A stretch of DNA of 64,000 nt from CAYWCV01 sp964629885 (GTDB lineage Bacteria; Bacteroidota; Rhodothermia; Balneolales; CAYWCV01): positions 1 through 64,000 of the forward strand of contig CAZVRJ010000001.1 of NCBI GenBank assembly GCA_964629885.1, given 5' to 3'. A model generated the notes under the pieces. That model did no database searches, was not told the DNA's origin, and worked only from the letters and a program-made list of their open reading frames with translations. Shown here piece after piece: positions 34,442 through 43,010 of the stretch (its first letter is position 1; each line of letters opens with the position of its first letter). The position numbers and the translations under genes are program-made.

Positions 34442-35236
34442 TCAGGGCACTAGCTCACGGTAATAATCTGCAAATTTCTGCGATACGTCCTGTGGTGACC
34501 CCTGAATTTTGTGCGGCTTGATCCCAAGTTCGTCAAAAATTGGGTCGAGTTGGCTGCCAAGTTCATTTCCGGTCACTACGTAATCTGCATACTTTAGTCC
34601 GGCACGCAGGAAATCTACTTTACCGTTGCTCATAACGGACGATTTGTCGAAATCGTCTGGCAAATCAAGGTATTTAAAAATTTCTTCATCAAAAATTCCC
34701 TCATTCACAGGACTGTGGATGTTGTACACCACTTTAGCGTCCTTAAACATGGGATGGTCGCGATAGAGAGTCTTCAGGAACACTGGTACGAAACCTGATG
34801 CCCAATCGTGACAGTGAATCAGATCAGGTTTCCAATTCAGCTTGATCACCGTCTCCATGATGCCGCGGTTGTAAAAAGCCGTGCGGCGTCCGTTGTCGGG
34901 ATATGCCTTCTCAGTCTTTGGATCGATGAACATACCCTTACGCCCGAAGTGCGTGTCATTGTCGAGGAAATAGACCTGCAATTTAGCATTGGGGATGCTT
35001 GCCACCTTGATCTTCATGTTCTCGGTGTTGTCTCCATCGGGTACATCGATGTTAGACAGGCGAATTACTTCGTGCAGACGGTTACGACGGTCGTTGATGC
35101 TGCCGTACTTAGGTAGCAGAATGCGAATCTGAAACCCTTTGTCCTGCAGTGATGCCGGCAGAAACCTCAGAAGGTCTGCCGTATTGGTCATTTTGGCAAA
35201 TGGGGAGATTTCGGCGGCCGCGTATAAAACGTTCAT
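34442..35236 (-). CDS. GT5-domain-only glycogen/starch synthase-like protein
   Basis: A 264-aa protein matching only the N-terminal GT5 half of glycogen synthase: MNVLYAAAEISPFAK, IRILLPKYGSINDRRNRLHEVIRLS, HFGRKGMFIDPKT, HCHDWASGFVPVFLKTL and VVYNIHSPVNEGIF. The nucleotide-binding K-x-G-G of true GlgA is replaced here by KMTNTADLL, and the GT1 C-terminal domain is absent. So it may not be a catalytic synthase; short GlgA-like proteins of this size are typical in Bacteroidota. It lies between a DUF4270-like gene and comA-like, and malQ, glgB and glgP are in the window, so a glycogen link is likely. Confidence 0.82.
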   Translation of the reverse strand: MNVLYAAAEISPFAKMTNTADLLRFLPASLQDKGFQIRILLPKYGSINDRRNRLHEVIRLSNIDVPDGDNTENMKIKVASIPNAKLQVYFLDNDTHFGRKGMFIDPKTEKAYPDNGRRTAFYNRGIMETVIKLNWKPDLIHCHDWASGFVPVFLKTLYRDHPMFKDAKVVYNIHSPVNEGIFDEEIFKYLDLPDDFDKSSVMSNGKVDFLRAGLKYADYVVTGNELGSQLDPIFDELGIKPHKIQGSPQDVSQKFADYYRELVP

Positions 35237-35250
35237 TCAGCTAATCTGCT

Positions 35251-36072
35251 TTATGATTCGTTGGATTCAATCTGCCCGGTCGATCCGTGCAGGAATGTGC
35301 TAGTCTCGTCGTCGAGTGTGTAAAAATCGAACAACGTGTCGCTGCGCAGCCCAAGTCGTAGCGTCTCAAGAGGGATGATTTCGTTCGGTGCTATATTGCC
35401 GAGGTTGACATTGCTGCCAAACTTACGGATGAACCAAACCTGTTGTTCTTTTTGTGGAGCTTCAAAGAGAAGCAGATCCACATCGATTTGGTCGGCAATT
35501 TCGTCGATCAAACCAGAACGAACTTCACCATTTGGCCTGAATACCCCAACTGTGCCCGACTCTCGAGCCTCGCAGATGATTTTCCAAGCGCCAGCTTCGA
35601 TTTCGGCTTGGATAGATTTCACCCACTTGTAGGGCGGTATGATTTCGTTGGGATTCTTGCTGCCAACTTCCGACAAAACCGTGAAGTTTTTCTTCAACTC
35701 CCGGATGATGTTGATTTTCTTCTCTTCGCTGAGCCAAATGGTGCCGTTCGATACCTCGACAAATTCAAGGCCATACTTATCAAGTACCCTAAGGTAATTA
35801 TCCAACTCGTTGCGAAGTACATACGCCTCAAAGAGAGTGCCGCCAAAATAGACCGGGATACCGGCATTTTTATATATAGCAAGCTTTTCCTGAAGCTTTG
35901 GGGTGACACACGCAGTGCCCCATCCCAACTTCACGATATCGGTGTATTCAGACGATGACTCGAGAAAATCTTCCGTCTCTCGCAAGCTGAAACCTTTGTC
36001 CAAGACAAGGCTTATACCATTATGGCGTGGCTTTGCAGATCGCTTCGGAAGATGCGAAATTTCAAACGGCAT
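35251..36072 (-). CDS. comA: Phosphosulfolactate synthase (ComA) family protein
   Basis: A 273-aa TIM-barrel-type protein. KPRHNGISLVLDKGFSL, DIVKLGWGTACVTP, IPVYFGGTLFEAYVL, GLEFVEVSNGTIWLS and WKIICEARESGTVGVF follow the ComA pattern; ComA joins sulfite to phosphoenolpyruvate to make phosphosulfolactate. ATG 36072 is preferred to the longer frame at 36111 because it yields the family's usual start. No other sulfolactate or coenzyme M genes are present, so the physiological role here is unknown. It lies 14 nt upstream of the GlgA-like gene and 66 nt after malQ. Confidence 0.85.
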   Translation of the reverse strand: MPFEISHLPKRSAKPRHNGISLVLDKGFSLRETEDFLESSSEYTDIVKLGWGTACVTPKLQEKLAIYKNAGIPVYFGGTLFEAYVLRNELDNYLRVLDKYGLEFVEVSNGTIWLSEEKKINIIRELKKNFTVLSEVGSKNPNEIIPPYKWVKSIQAEIEAGAWKIICEARESGTVGVFRPNGEVRSGLIDEIADQIDVDLLLFEAPQKEQQVWFIRKFGSNVNLGNIAPNEIIPLETLRLGLRSDTLFDFYTLDDETSTFLHGSTGQIESNES

Positions 36073-36138
36073 ACGATTGATTATTGGACTGCCCAAGAGA
36101 ACAATATACAAAAATCATACGTGAACCGAAAATGAGGC

Positions 36139-37680
36139 CTATTCTGCCATGATGTCCATCAAAATGGTGTCATCGTTCGATACACGCGTGTTTCGGTTCG
36201 ACAGATTCACCAAATATTTGATATACCCCCTGTCAACAGATTTGAACATCTCGTCGGTATATCGCCACTCCCACCATCCCGAAGCAAAACCGGGGAAGTT
36301 CATGCGGTGCGATGTATCCAAGTTCATGAAATCCTGCATCGGAACAATGCACTGGTCTGCCACCGATAGCATGCCTAAACGAATGAGCTCCCAATTGATG
36401 CGTGATCCATCGCTACGGGTATACTCCCTCGCTCTGTGACGCTCGAGGTCAGACCCTTGATCGTACCAGCCAATGCTGGTGTCGTTGTCGTGCGTCCCTG
36501 TATAGACTACACAGTTCGCTGTCGTGTAATTGTGGGGAAGAAACCCATTGGCAGCGTTGTCGCTGAAGGCAAACTGGAGGATTTTCATGCCTGGAAAATT
36601 GAAGCTGTCGCGCAGGTCGACCACTTCTTTAGTCAAAACGCCAAGATCTTCGGCGATGATCGGCAGAGTGCCCAACGCAGCAATGATGGCTTTGAACAAT
36701 TTCTTGCCAGGACCCTTTACCCAACGACCATTGATAGCTGTTTTTTCTGTCGCTTTGATCTCCCAGTAGGCATCAAAACCACGAAAGTGATCAACGCGTA
36801 TGGCATCATAGAGCGTCAGCGTCTGACGGAAACGGTTGATCCACCAAGTGTAGCCCTCTTTCTCCATTACCGACCACTTGTACAGAGGGTTGCCCCAGAG
36901 CTGACCCGTTTCGCTGAAATAGTCGGGGGGCACACCAGCAACCAGCACCCTGTTGCCTTGTTCGTCGATCTCGAAAAGGTGGGTGTTTGCCCATACGTCT
37001 GCACTATTATGGTCAACAAAAATGGGTATGTCGCCGATAATTTGCACGCCACGCTCGTTAGCGTACGTTCTTAGCGACTTCCACTGTGAATAGAATTCGT
37101 ATTGTAGCCACTCATGGTACGAAACCACATCGGCAAGCATCTTATGCCACTTTTTCATGGCTGCCGGAACACGTCGGCTGAGTTCTTGATCCCACTGATT
37201 CCAAACTTTCTTGCCGTGGTGCTCAAATGCGGCCATAAACAGAGCGTAATCTTGAAGCCAAAAATCATTCTCCTTTTTAAAAGCCTGAAATCCCTTTTTG
37301 TCGCCCGGCTTCGCCTGTTTGCCAAACCGTTCGAAGGCCGTCTTGAGAAGTGCATCTTTAGCTGTAAACGCGGCATCGTAGGGCACTTTGGTGCCTTCTT
37401 CAATGTGGAAAATGTCTGTTTCGTCGGAACCCAAAAGACCCTTCTCAACCAATATGTCGGGATCAATCAGGTAGTGGTTGCCTGCAAAAGCCGAATAACT
37501 TGCATAGGGGCTGTTACCGTAACCGGTTGGGCAGAGTGGTAACACCTGCCAGGAGTTTTGGTCTGTTTCGACCAAGAAATCGATAAATTCGCGGGCCGAG
37601 CTCCCAAGGTCGCCGATACCATACTTGGTCGGGAATGAGGTTGGGTGAATGAGCGTTCCGGCCGATCGTTTAAACTTCAT
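36139..37680 (-). CDS. malQ: 4-alpha-glucanotransferase (amylomaltase)
   Basis: A 513-aa GH77 enzyme that transfers alpha-1,4-glucan chains between maltodextrins. It begins RSAGTLIHPTSFPTKYGIGDLG and has the nucleophile Asp in IRVDHFRGFDAYWEI, the acid/base Glu in IIAEDLGVLTKE and the third Asp in YTGTHDNDTSIGWY. FLPHNYTTANCVVYTG is typical. Length is that of the family. It lies 53 nt downstream of glgB, so glgB-malQ form a glycogen/maltodextrin unit, followed by the ComA- and GlgA-like genes. Confidence 0.96.
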   Translation of the reverse strand: MKFKRSAGTLIHPTSFPTKYGIGDLGSSAREFIDFLVETDQNSWQVLPLCPTGYGNSPYASYSAFAGNHYLIDPDILVEKGLLGSDETDIFHIEEGTKVPYDAAFTAKDALLKTAFERFGKQAKPGDKKGFQAFKKENDFWLQDYALFMAAFEHHGKKVWNQWDQELSRRVPAAMKKWHKMLADVVSYHEWLQYEFYSQWKSLRTYANERGVQIIGDIPIFVDHNSADVWANTHLFEIDEQGNRVLVAGVPPDYFSETGQLWGNPLYKWSVMEKEGYTWWINRFRQTLTLYDAIRVDHFRGFDAYWEIKATEKTAINGRWVKGPGKKLFKAIIAALGTLPIIAEDLGVLTKEVVDLRDSFNFPGMKILQFAFSDNAANGFLPHNYTTANCVVYTGTHDNDTSIGWYDQGSDLERHRAREYTRSDGSRINWELIRLGMLSVADQCIVPMQDFMNLDTSHRMNFPGFASGWWEWRYTDEMFKSVDRGYIKYLVNLSNRNTRVSNDDTILMDIMAE

Positions 37681-37733
37681 GCTAGTAGACGTCTGGGTTA
37701 TACTCTCGTAGTGTAGATGAGGCGGGGTTTTAA

Positions 37734-39965
37734 TTAATCAATCTGATCAAACTCAAGATAAATGCCAGCCAATGGAGGTAATGTGATACTGATGTGGGAT
37801 GGCTGACCGTGCATTTCTCCGTCATAGCTTTGGTATGACTCCGAAGTTACGCCACTTCCGCCAAACCTACTATCATCCGTGTTAAGAATAGTTCGATATA
37901 TGCCTGTTTCGGGCACTCCAAATTTATAATTCTGGTGCACAACAGGCGTGAAGTTGAAGATGCAGATAACATATTTCCTCCGCTCCCTCGAAAATCGGGC
38001 AAACGAGAGAATGCTGTGGTCGGCATCGTGAAGGTTGATCCATTGAAACCCAGTCCAGTCGAAGTCGACCTCATGCAGACTTGGACAAGTCTTGTACAGA
38101 TGGTTCAACTCCTTTACAAGATTATACATCTGGCGATGTGGTGGGTGTTCCAACAATACCCAGTCGAGGTTGGCCTCGGCGTTCCATTCCGACCACTGAC
38201 CAAATTCAGAGCCCATGAAAAGCAGCTTTTTTCCAGGATGTGCATACTTATAGGCATACAACAACCGCAGATTTGCATACCGCTGCCAATCGTCGCCTGG
38301 CATCTTGGTCAGCATGGCCTTCTTCAAGTGAACAACCTCGTCGTGTGAGAACGGTAGCACAAAGTTCTCACTGAAAGCATACATCATCGAAAAGGTGAGC
38401 TTGTTATGGTGGAACTTCCGATAAATCGGATCCCTTTGGATGTACTCGAGTGTGTCGTTCATCCATCCCATATTCCATTTGAAGTCGAAGCCGAGCCCTC
38501 CGATGTAGGTTGGCTTCGAAACCATTGGCCATGAAGTCGACTCTTCGGCCATCGTCACAACGCCGGGGTATTCCTCGTGAACTACTTCGTTGAATCGCTT
38601 CAGAAACTGGATGGCCTCCAGGTTCTCGCGACCACCATACTTGTTGGGAAGCCATTCGCCTTCCTGTCTGGAGTAGTCGAGATAGAGCATCGAGGCCACG
38701 GCGTCGACCCGAAGTCCGTCGATGTGAAACTCCTCACACCAATAATTGGCATTGGAAATGAGGAAATTGATGACCTCGTTGCGCCCAAAATTAAAAATCA
38801 TGGTGCCCCAGTCGCGATGCTCGCCCTGCCTTGGGTCGGCATGTTCATACAAATGCGTTCCGTCGAACATACGAAGGCCATGAGCGTCTTTGGCGAAATG
38901 GGCAGGCACCCAATCCAGTATGATGCCGACGCCTGCCTGATGACATCGATCGACGAAATACTTAAAATCATCGGGGCTTCCAAAACGGCTAGTGGGGGCG
39001 AAATAACCCGTTGTTTGATACCCCCAAGATGGGTCATATGGATGCTCGGCAATTGGCAACAGCTCAATGTGGGTATAGCCTAAATCCACGACGTACGGTA
39101 TGAGCTGGTCGGCAAGTTCCCGATAGCTTAAATAGGGTGGTTCTTCGAGGGTGCGCTTCCATGAACCAAGGTGTACTTCATACACCGAGATGGCTGCATC
39201 GAGTGCCTGATGCGACTTGCGATGCTCCATCCAATGATCATCTGCCCAAACGTATGCATCGGCAGATGTTACAACAGACGCTGTCTGAGGTCTAAGTTCC
39301 GATTCAAATCCGAACGGATCCGCCTTAACAAAGGGAGATCCTGTGAATGGTGATGCAATTTCAAATTTATAAATGTCGCCCTCGGTTACACCTGGAATAA
39401 AGATTTCCCAGACACCTTGGTCGAAATATCGTCGCATGCAATGGGTACGTCCATCCCAGTTATTGAAGGAGCCAACAACGCTGACGCGTGATGCACTAGG
39501 TGCAGCTACAACAAAATGGGTGCCGTCAACTCCATCCACCGTTTTGCGGTGGGCGCCCATAAACTTCCAAGCCTTGTAATGCCTACCCTCGCCCCACAAA
39601 TGCAGGTCAAATTCTGATACTAACAACCCAAATGAATAGGGGTCACGGCTGCGATGCACATGCCCATCGGCATATGTGGTTTCGAGAATGTAATCTGTAG
39701 ACCGTCCACCCTTGACCACAAGTTCAAACAGCCCATTATCCCCGACGGGGTTTAATGTGTACTTTTTGCCGCTTGTTTCGACTACTACTGTTGTAGCATT
39801 GGGCAGAAAGGCGCGAAACACAACCTCGCCCTTGTGGGCAGGCTGACAACCCAATACAGAGAACGGATCGGGGTGACTTCCACGCTCAAGCGCTTCGATG
39901 TCCCATTTGCCCAACAGTGGTGTTTTCAATTGTGTATCTTTGAATGTGGACGTTACTAGAAACAT
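37734..39965 (-). CDS. glgB: 1,4-alpha-glucan branching enzyme
   Basis: A 743-aa GH13 enzyme that introduces alpha-1,6 branches in glycogen. The N-terminal carbohydrate-binding part (DIEALERGSHPDPFSVLG) precedes the E-set domain and the catalytic barrel with DWVPAHFAKD, nucleophile in GLRVDAVASMLYLDY, Glu in VTMAEESTSWP and the third acid in FSHDEVVHLKK. The start is uncertain: the frame is open to 40067, ATG 39965 overlaps the divergent permease gene by 20 nt, and TTG 39929 is also possible. It heads glgB-malQ. Confidence 0.95.
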   Translation of the reverse strand: MFLVTSTFKDTQLKTPLLGKWDIEALERGSHPDPFSVLGCQPAHKGEVVFRAFLPNATTVVVETSGKKYTLNPVGDNGLFELVVKGGRSTDYILETTYADGHVHRSRDPYSFGLLVSEFDLHLWGEGRHYKAWKFMGAHRKTVDGVDGTHFVVAAPSASRVSVVGSFNNWDGRTHCMRRYFDQGVWEIFIPGVTEGDIYKFEIASPFTGSPFVKADPFGFESELRPQTASVVTSADAYVWADDHWMEHRKSHQALDAAISVYEVHLGSWKRTLEEPPYLSYRELADQLIPYVVDLGYTHIELLPIAEHPYDPSWGYQTTGYFAPTSRFGSPDDFKYFVDRCHQAGVGIILDWVPAHFAKDAHGLRMFDGTHLYEHADPRQGEHRDWGTMIFNFGRNEVINFLISNANYWCEEFHIDGLRVDAVASMLYLDYSRQEGEWLPNKYGGRENLEAIQFLKRFNEVVHEEYPGVVTMAEESTSWPMVSKPTYIGGLGFDFKWNMGWMNDTLEYIQRDPIYRKFHHNKLTFSMMYAFSENFVLPFSHDEVVHLKKAMLTKMPGDDWQRYANLRLLYAYKYAHPGKKLLFMGSEFGQWSEWNAEANLDWVLLEHPPHRQMYNLVKELNHLYKTCPSLHEVDFDWTGFQWINLHDADHSILSFARFSRERRKYVICIFNFTPVVHQNYKFGVPETGIYRTILNTDDSRFGGSGVTSESYQSYDGEMHGQPSHISITLPPLAGIYLEFDQID
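39935..39942 (+). promoter_or_regulatory. TATCTTTG motif at the lolC-type gene start
   Basis: TATCTTTG matches the Bacteroidota -7 consensus TAnnTTTG exactly but lies only 3 nt before the GTG start chosen for the permease gene. If it is a promoter the transcript would be leaderless or the start is wrong. TTTG at 39906-39909 is 25 nt upstream, a spacing longer than usual. Confidence 0.3.
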
Positions 39966-41178
39966 AGCCAAACGGTACCTTTTTTCAAAAAAACGGGTGT
40001 CACTGATATCGGTGCTGACACTCATCAGCATAGCTGGTGTAACCGTTGGAACCGCTTTGTTGATCATTATACTGTCGGTTTTTAATGGTTTTTTTGATGT
40101 GATACAATCGTTGTTGAGGAACTACGATCCCGACATCCGCATCCAATCTGCCACCGCTCCAGCCTTCGCGGCCGATAGTACCTGGCTTTCTGGGTTCCAA
40201 GACATCAAAGAAATCAGTGGCATTACCCGATACGTTGAGGGCAAAGGTTTGATTGCTTACGAGGGGACTCGAGACAAGGTGGTGATTGTAAAAGGGATAG
40301 AGACAAAATCCTATTTTCCGCTAGTTGAACAGGAGAAGGCCGGAAACGTTATTATACCGCGCTTGTCGGTTGTAGACAGGCAACCCGGTATACTGATAGG
40401 AAACGACCTACGTTCCCAGTTGAATGTGGTGCCTGGCGATAGGTTGGCGCTACTGAGCCCCGAAGGTATGCGACGGTCGCTGACGCAATTTTCGGGACCG
40501 CGGTTTTATAGTTTCCAAGTAAGGGGGACCTACCAGCTTGCCTCAGTGTACGACGGCTCGATAGTATTTGTGGAGCTGGAGGCCGCTCAGCGCCTCTTCA
40601 ACCTGCGCAACACGATAAGTGGCGTAGATATTCGCCTTCAATCACCCGATCAGGCAAACGCTGTGAAGTCAGTACTTGAAAAGCGTCTTGGTGCGGAGTT
40701 CGATGTCAAGACATGGTATGATCTGCAAAAGCCATTATACGACATCATGTACATCGAAAAATGGGCTGCTTACGTGATTTTAAGCCTGATTATCGCTGTA
40801 GCTGTGCTGAATATCCTCGGATCACTAACCATGATCGTGATTCAGAAACAACGGGATATCGGGATTCTAATGAGCATGGGGTTTACGCCTCAACACATCA
40901 GATCTATTTTCATGTACCAGGGATTTTACATCGGATTGATCGGTAGCTTGGTTGGAGGCACACTCGGATTCTTGGTGTGCTATCTGCAGGATACCTATGG
41001 TATAGTGAAACTCTCGGGTTCGGCAGCATTCCTCATCGATTCCTATCCAGTGCTTATGAGTTGGGCGGATATAGCAGCTGTATTGACGGTAACGATGGCG
41101 CTATGCCTCTTGGCTGCGTTGTATCCGGCACGTCGGGCCGCAACAGTCGAGCCATCGGCAGCGATCAGGTACGAGTAA
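39946..41178 (+). CDS. ABC transporter permease of the LolC/LolE (FtsX) family
   Basis: A 410-aa inner-membrane protein. One N-terminal membrane segment (LISVLTLISIAGVTVGTALLIIILSVF), a large periplasmic domain (about 55-270) and three C-terminal segments of the FtsX domain (ILSLIIAVAVLNIL, the GFYIGLIGSLVGGTLGFLVC and the MALCLLAALYPARRAATVEP region) give the LolC/LolE type. These, with an ATPase partner, release lipoproteins from the inner membrane. No LolD-like ATPase gene is adjacent. GTG 39946 is chosen because N-IAKRYLFSKK is the family start and the frame upstream runs into glgB; the start is uncertain. It converges with the Mur ligase gene, leaving 1 bp. Confidence 0.88.
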   Translation: MDVTRNIAKRYLFSKKRVSLISVLTLISIAGVTVGTALLIIILSVFNGFFDVIQSLLRNYDPDIRIQSATAPAFAADSTWLSGFQDIKEISGITRYVEGKGLIAYEGTRDKVVIVKGIETKSYFPLVEQEKAGNVIIPRLSVVDRQPGILIGNDLRSQLNVVPGDRLALLSPEGMRRSLTQFSGPRFYSFQVRGTYQLASVYDGSIVFVELEAAQRLFNLRNTISGVDIRLQSPDQANAVKSVLEKRLGAEFDVKTWYDLQKPLYDIMYIEKWAAYVILSLIIAVAVLNILGSLTMIVIQKQRDIGILMSMGFTPQHIRSIFMYQGFYIGLIGSLVGGTLGFLVCYLQDTYGIVKLSGSAAFLIDSYPVLMSWADIAAVLTVTMALCLLAALYPARRAATVEPSAAIRYE

Positions 41179-41179
41179 C

Positions 41180-42823
41180 TTACTCGTTGTAGGTGTCGGG
41201 CAAATCGTTTTCGTACAGTATAATATCTCCGGGCTGCAACCAATTCTTTAGGTCGTTATTCGCCTCAAAGAGCGTACGGACGGTAAAGATTTTGTCCACG
41301 TCTCCACCACCACTAATGATGCCATCACGTATTGGCCGACTCCGTTCGGGTCCAACGAGGTAAATTCGATCTAAATTCGCCCTACCAATTGCCGTGCCAA
41401 ATTCGTAGTTCGCCATCTCCTCTAGGTCGCCAAGTTCCACCATCCCTGGTGTGATGATAACACGGCGTCCACCCTCAAACTGAGATAGAATTTCGACAGC
41501 ATTTGCAGCCCCAACGGGATTGGAGTTGAAGGCGTCGTCGATTACGAGAATTGAGCCTTGTCGCTTTAATTCAAGCCGGTGTTCGACAGGCTCAATTTCG
41601 CTGATGGCCAGTAGCATGGTTGGCAAGCGCATTCCCAAATGCAACCCGACTGCAATGCCCTGTAGGATATTGGCCACATTGTGGGCCCCCAACATACGAG
41701 ATTGTGCCTCGCCTGTTGTGCCGTCAGGCATAATTACGGTAAATGTGCAGCCGTGCTCGTCATACCGAATATTCTTAGCCTGTATATCGCCCGATTTGAG
41801 TCCAGTTGTGGAATAGATCACGTCATTGCGACCTTTCATACGCATCACATTCTCGTCGTCGGCATTCAGCACAACAAGGCCGTCGGGCCGTACGCGTCGT
41901 ACCAGTGCTCCCTTGGTTTCGCGGATAACATCGACAGACCCAAACGTTTCGAGATGGGCAACACCAACGTTAGTCACAACACTGATATCGGGAGTAGCGA
42001 TATCGCATAACTCTTCGATGTTACCCGGATAACGGGCACCCATTTCAAGGATCAAAAGCTCGTGGGAAGCATCTAGGTCTTCGTTGATCACCTTTGTGAT
42101 GCCCATCGGCGTGTTATAGCTGCCAGGAGTAAAGCAAACGTTGAATCGTTGCTTGAGGATGTCGCGCAAGATGAATTTGGTGCTGGTTTTGCCATAGCTC
42201 CCCGTTATTGCAATCACTTTGATGTGTTTCAATCTGCCAAGCTTATCTATTGCCGACCGTATGAAACTCTTCTGGATGTGATCTTCGACAGGCTGAAGGA
42301 TTAAAGAAGCTGGAAAGACCCAGTATGGCACCAAGATGTCTGCAAAAACCCAGATTAGTGCGACAAAGTAGATATCGAATAAAAACTCGGACGGCATGAA
42401 TGATACCCAGGTCCCAAAAACAGGGGGTATCATAATTAGCAACAATGTTGCTGTAGTCAAACGAACCATCCTCGGGGTGAACGTAAGCGGCTTTTTAGAC
42501 TGAGTGCGTCGGTATCTGTTGTCGAACGCATACCAGAAAAGCGCGAGGAAGAAGAGAACGATTGTTGCTGAAGTGGGGGTAATCGCTTCCCTTTGCCATA
42601 TCATCACAATGACGACAAAGTTCATGAGCGTCTTTGTTGTCGAGTGTACGTATGTACTGTAATTGTGCTTTATCCAGCCGAAATATTCATTTCTCTTGTA
42701 ACCTTTTTGCTGAAATATTTGCAGAAAAAATAAACCTCGAGAGACCATATGTCTTGCCATTATATATATAAATAGCACAGATAGCAGGTCGATGGCGAAG
42801 TAATACCAGTTGAGCGGAATCAA
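41180..42823 (-). CDS. Membrane-anchored MurF-like Mur ligase
   Basis: A 547-aa protein. Residues 1-170 carry about five hydrophobic segments (near 5-24, 65-80, 86-101, 119-140, 148-170), then a Mur ligase: P-loop ITGSYGKTSTKFIL (207-214), LLILEMGARYPGNIEELCDI, DISVVTNVGVAHLETFGSV, GAHNVANILQGIAV and VIDDAFNSNPVGAANAVEIL. The last resembles the MurF DDxYNANP motif, so the ligase is closest to MurF, which adds D-Ala-D-Ala. The soluble MurF substrate domain is replaced by the membrane part. The gene stands apart from a division/cell-wall cluster, converging with the lolC-type gene. It could be a cell-wall ligase or act on another carboxylate. Confidence 0.82.
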   Translation of the reverse strand: MIPLNWYYFAIDLLSVLFIYIMARHMVSRGLFFLQIFQQKGYKRNEYFGWIKHNYSTYVHSTTKTLMNFVVIVMIWQREAITPTSATIVLFFLALFWYAFDNRYRRTQSKKPLTFTPRMVRLTTATLLLIMIPPVFGTWVSFMPSEFLFDIYFVALIWVFADILVPYWVFPASLILQPVEDHIQKSFIRSAIDKLGRLKHIKVIAITGSYGKTSTKFILRDILKQRFNVCFTPGSYNTPMGITKVINEDLDASHELLILEMGARYPGNIEELCDIATPDISVVTNVGVAHLETFGSVDVIRETKGALVRRVRPDGLVVLNADDENVMRMKGRNDVIYSTTGLKSGDIQAKNIRYDEHGCTFTVIMPDGTTGEAQSRMLGAHNVANILQGIAVGLHLGMRLPTMLLAISEIEPVEHRLELKRQGSILVIDDAFNSNPVGAANAVEILSQFEGGRRVIITPGMVELGDLEEMANYEFGTAIGRANLDRIYLVGPERSRPIRDGIISGGGDVDKIFTVRTLFEANNDLKNWLQPGDIILYENDLPDTYNE

Positions 42824-42891
42824 AAGCGGGGCAGGTTACATTGCGAGGTCTAAATGGTGTGGAAATATAAGAAAAACCAAAGCACGAACAT

Positions 42892-42993
42892 CCAAGGCAT
42901 CCAGGGCAACAAGGGCATCAGTTGCATCAGGTAATTCATTCGATGCCCTTGATGCCCCTGATCACTTGGATGCCTTGGATTTGGATGCCTTGG
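42892..42993 (-). repeat. Large imperfect inverted-repeat array between outer-membrane and Mur ligase genes
   Basis: In the 187-bp gap upstream of the Mur ligase gene, CCAAGGCATCC (42892-42902) pairs perfectly with GGATGCCTTGG (42968-42978), which is repeated at 42983-42993. Inside, CAAGGGCATC (42910-42919) pairs with GATGCCCTTG (42942-42951). The units are variations of GGATGCCTTGG/CAAGGCATCC. It could fold into a long hairpin in either strand. It may be a dispersed genomic repeat or a transcript structure; there is no T-tract for a classical terminator. Confidence 0.8.
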
Positions 42994-43010
42994 TTGCCTT
43001 GGATCAAGGT

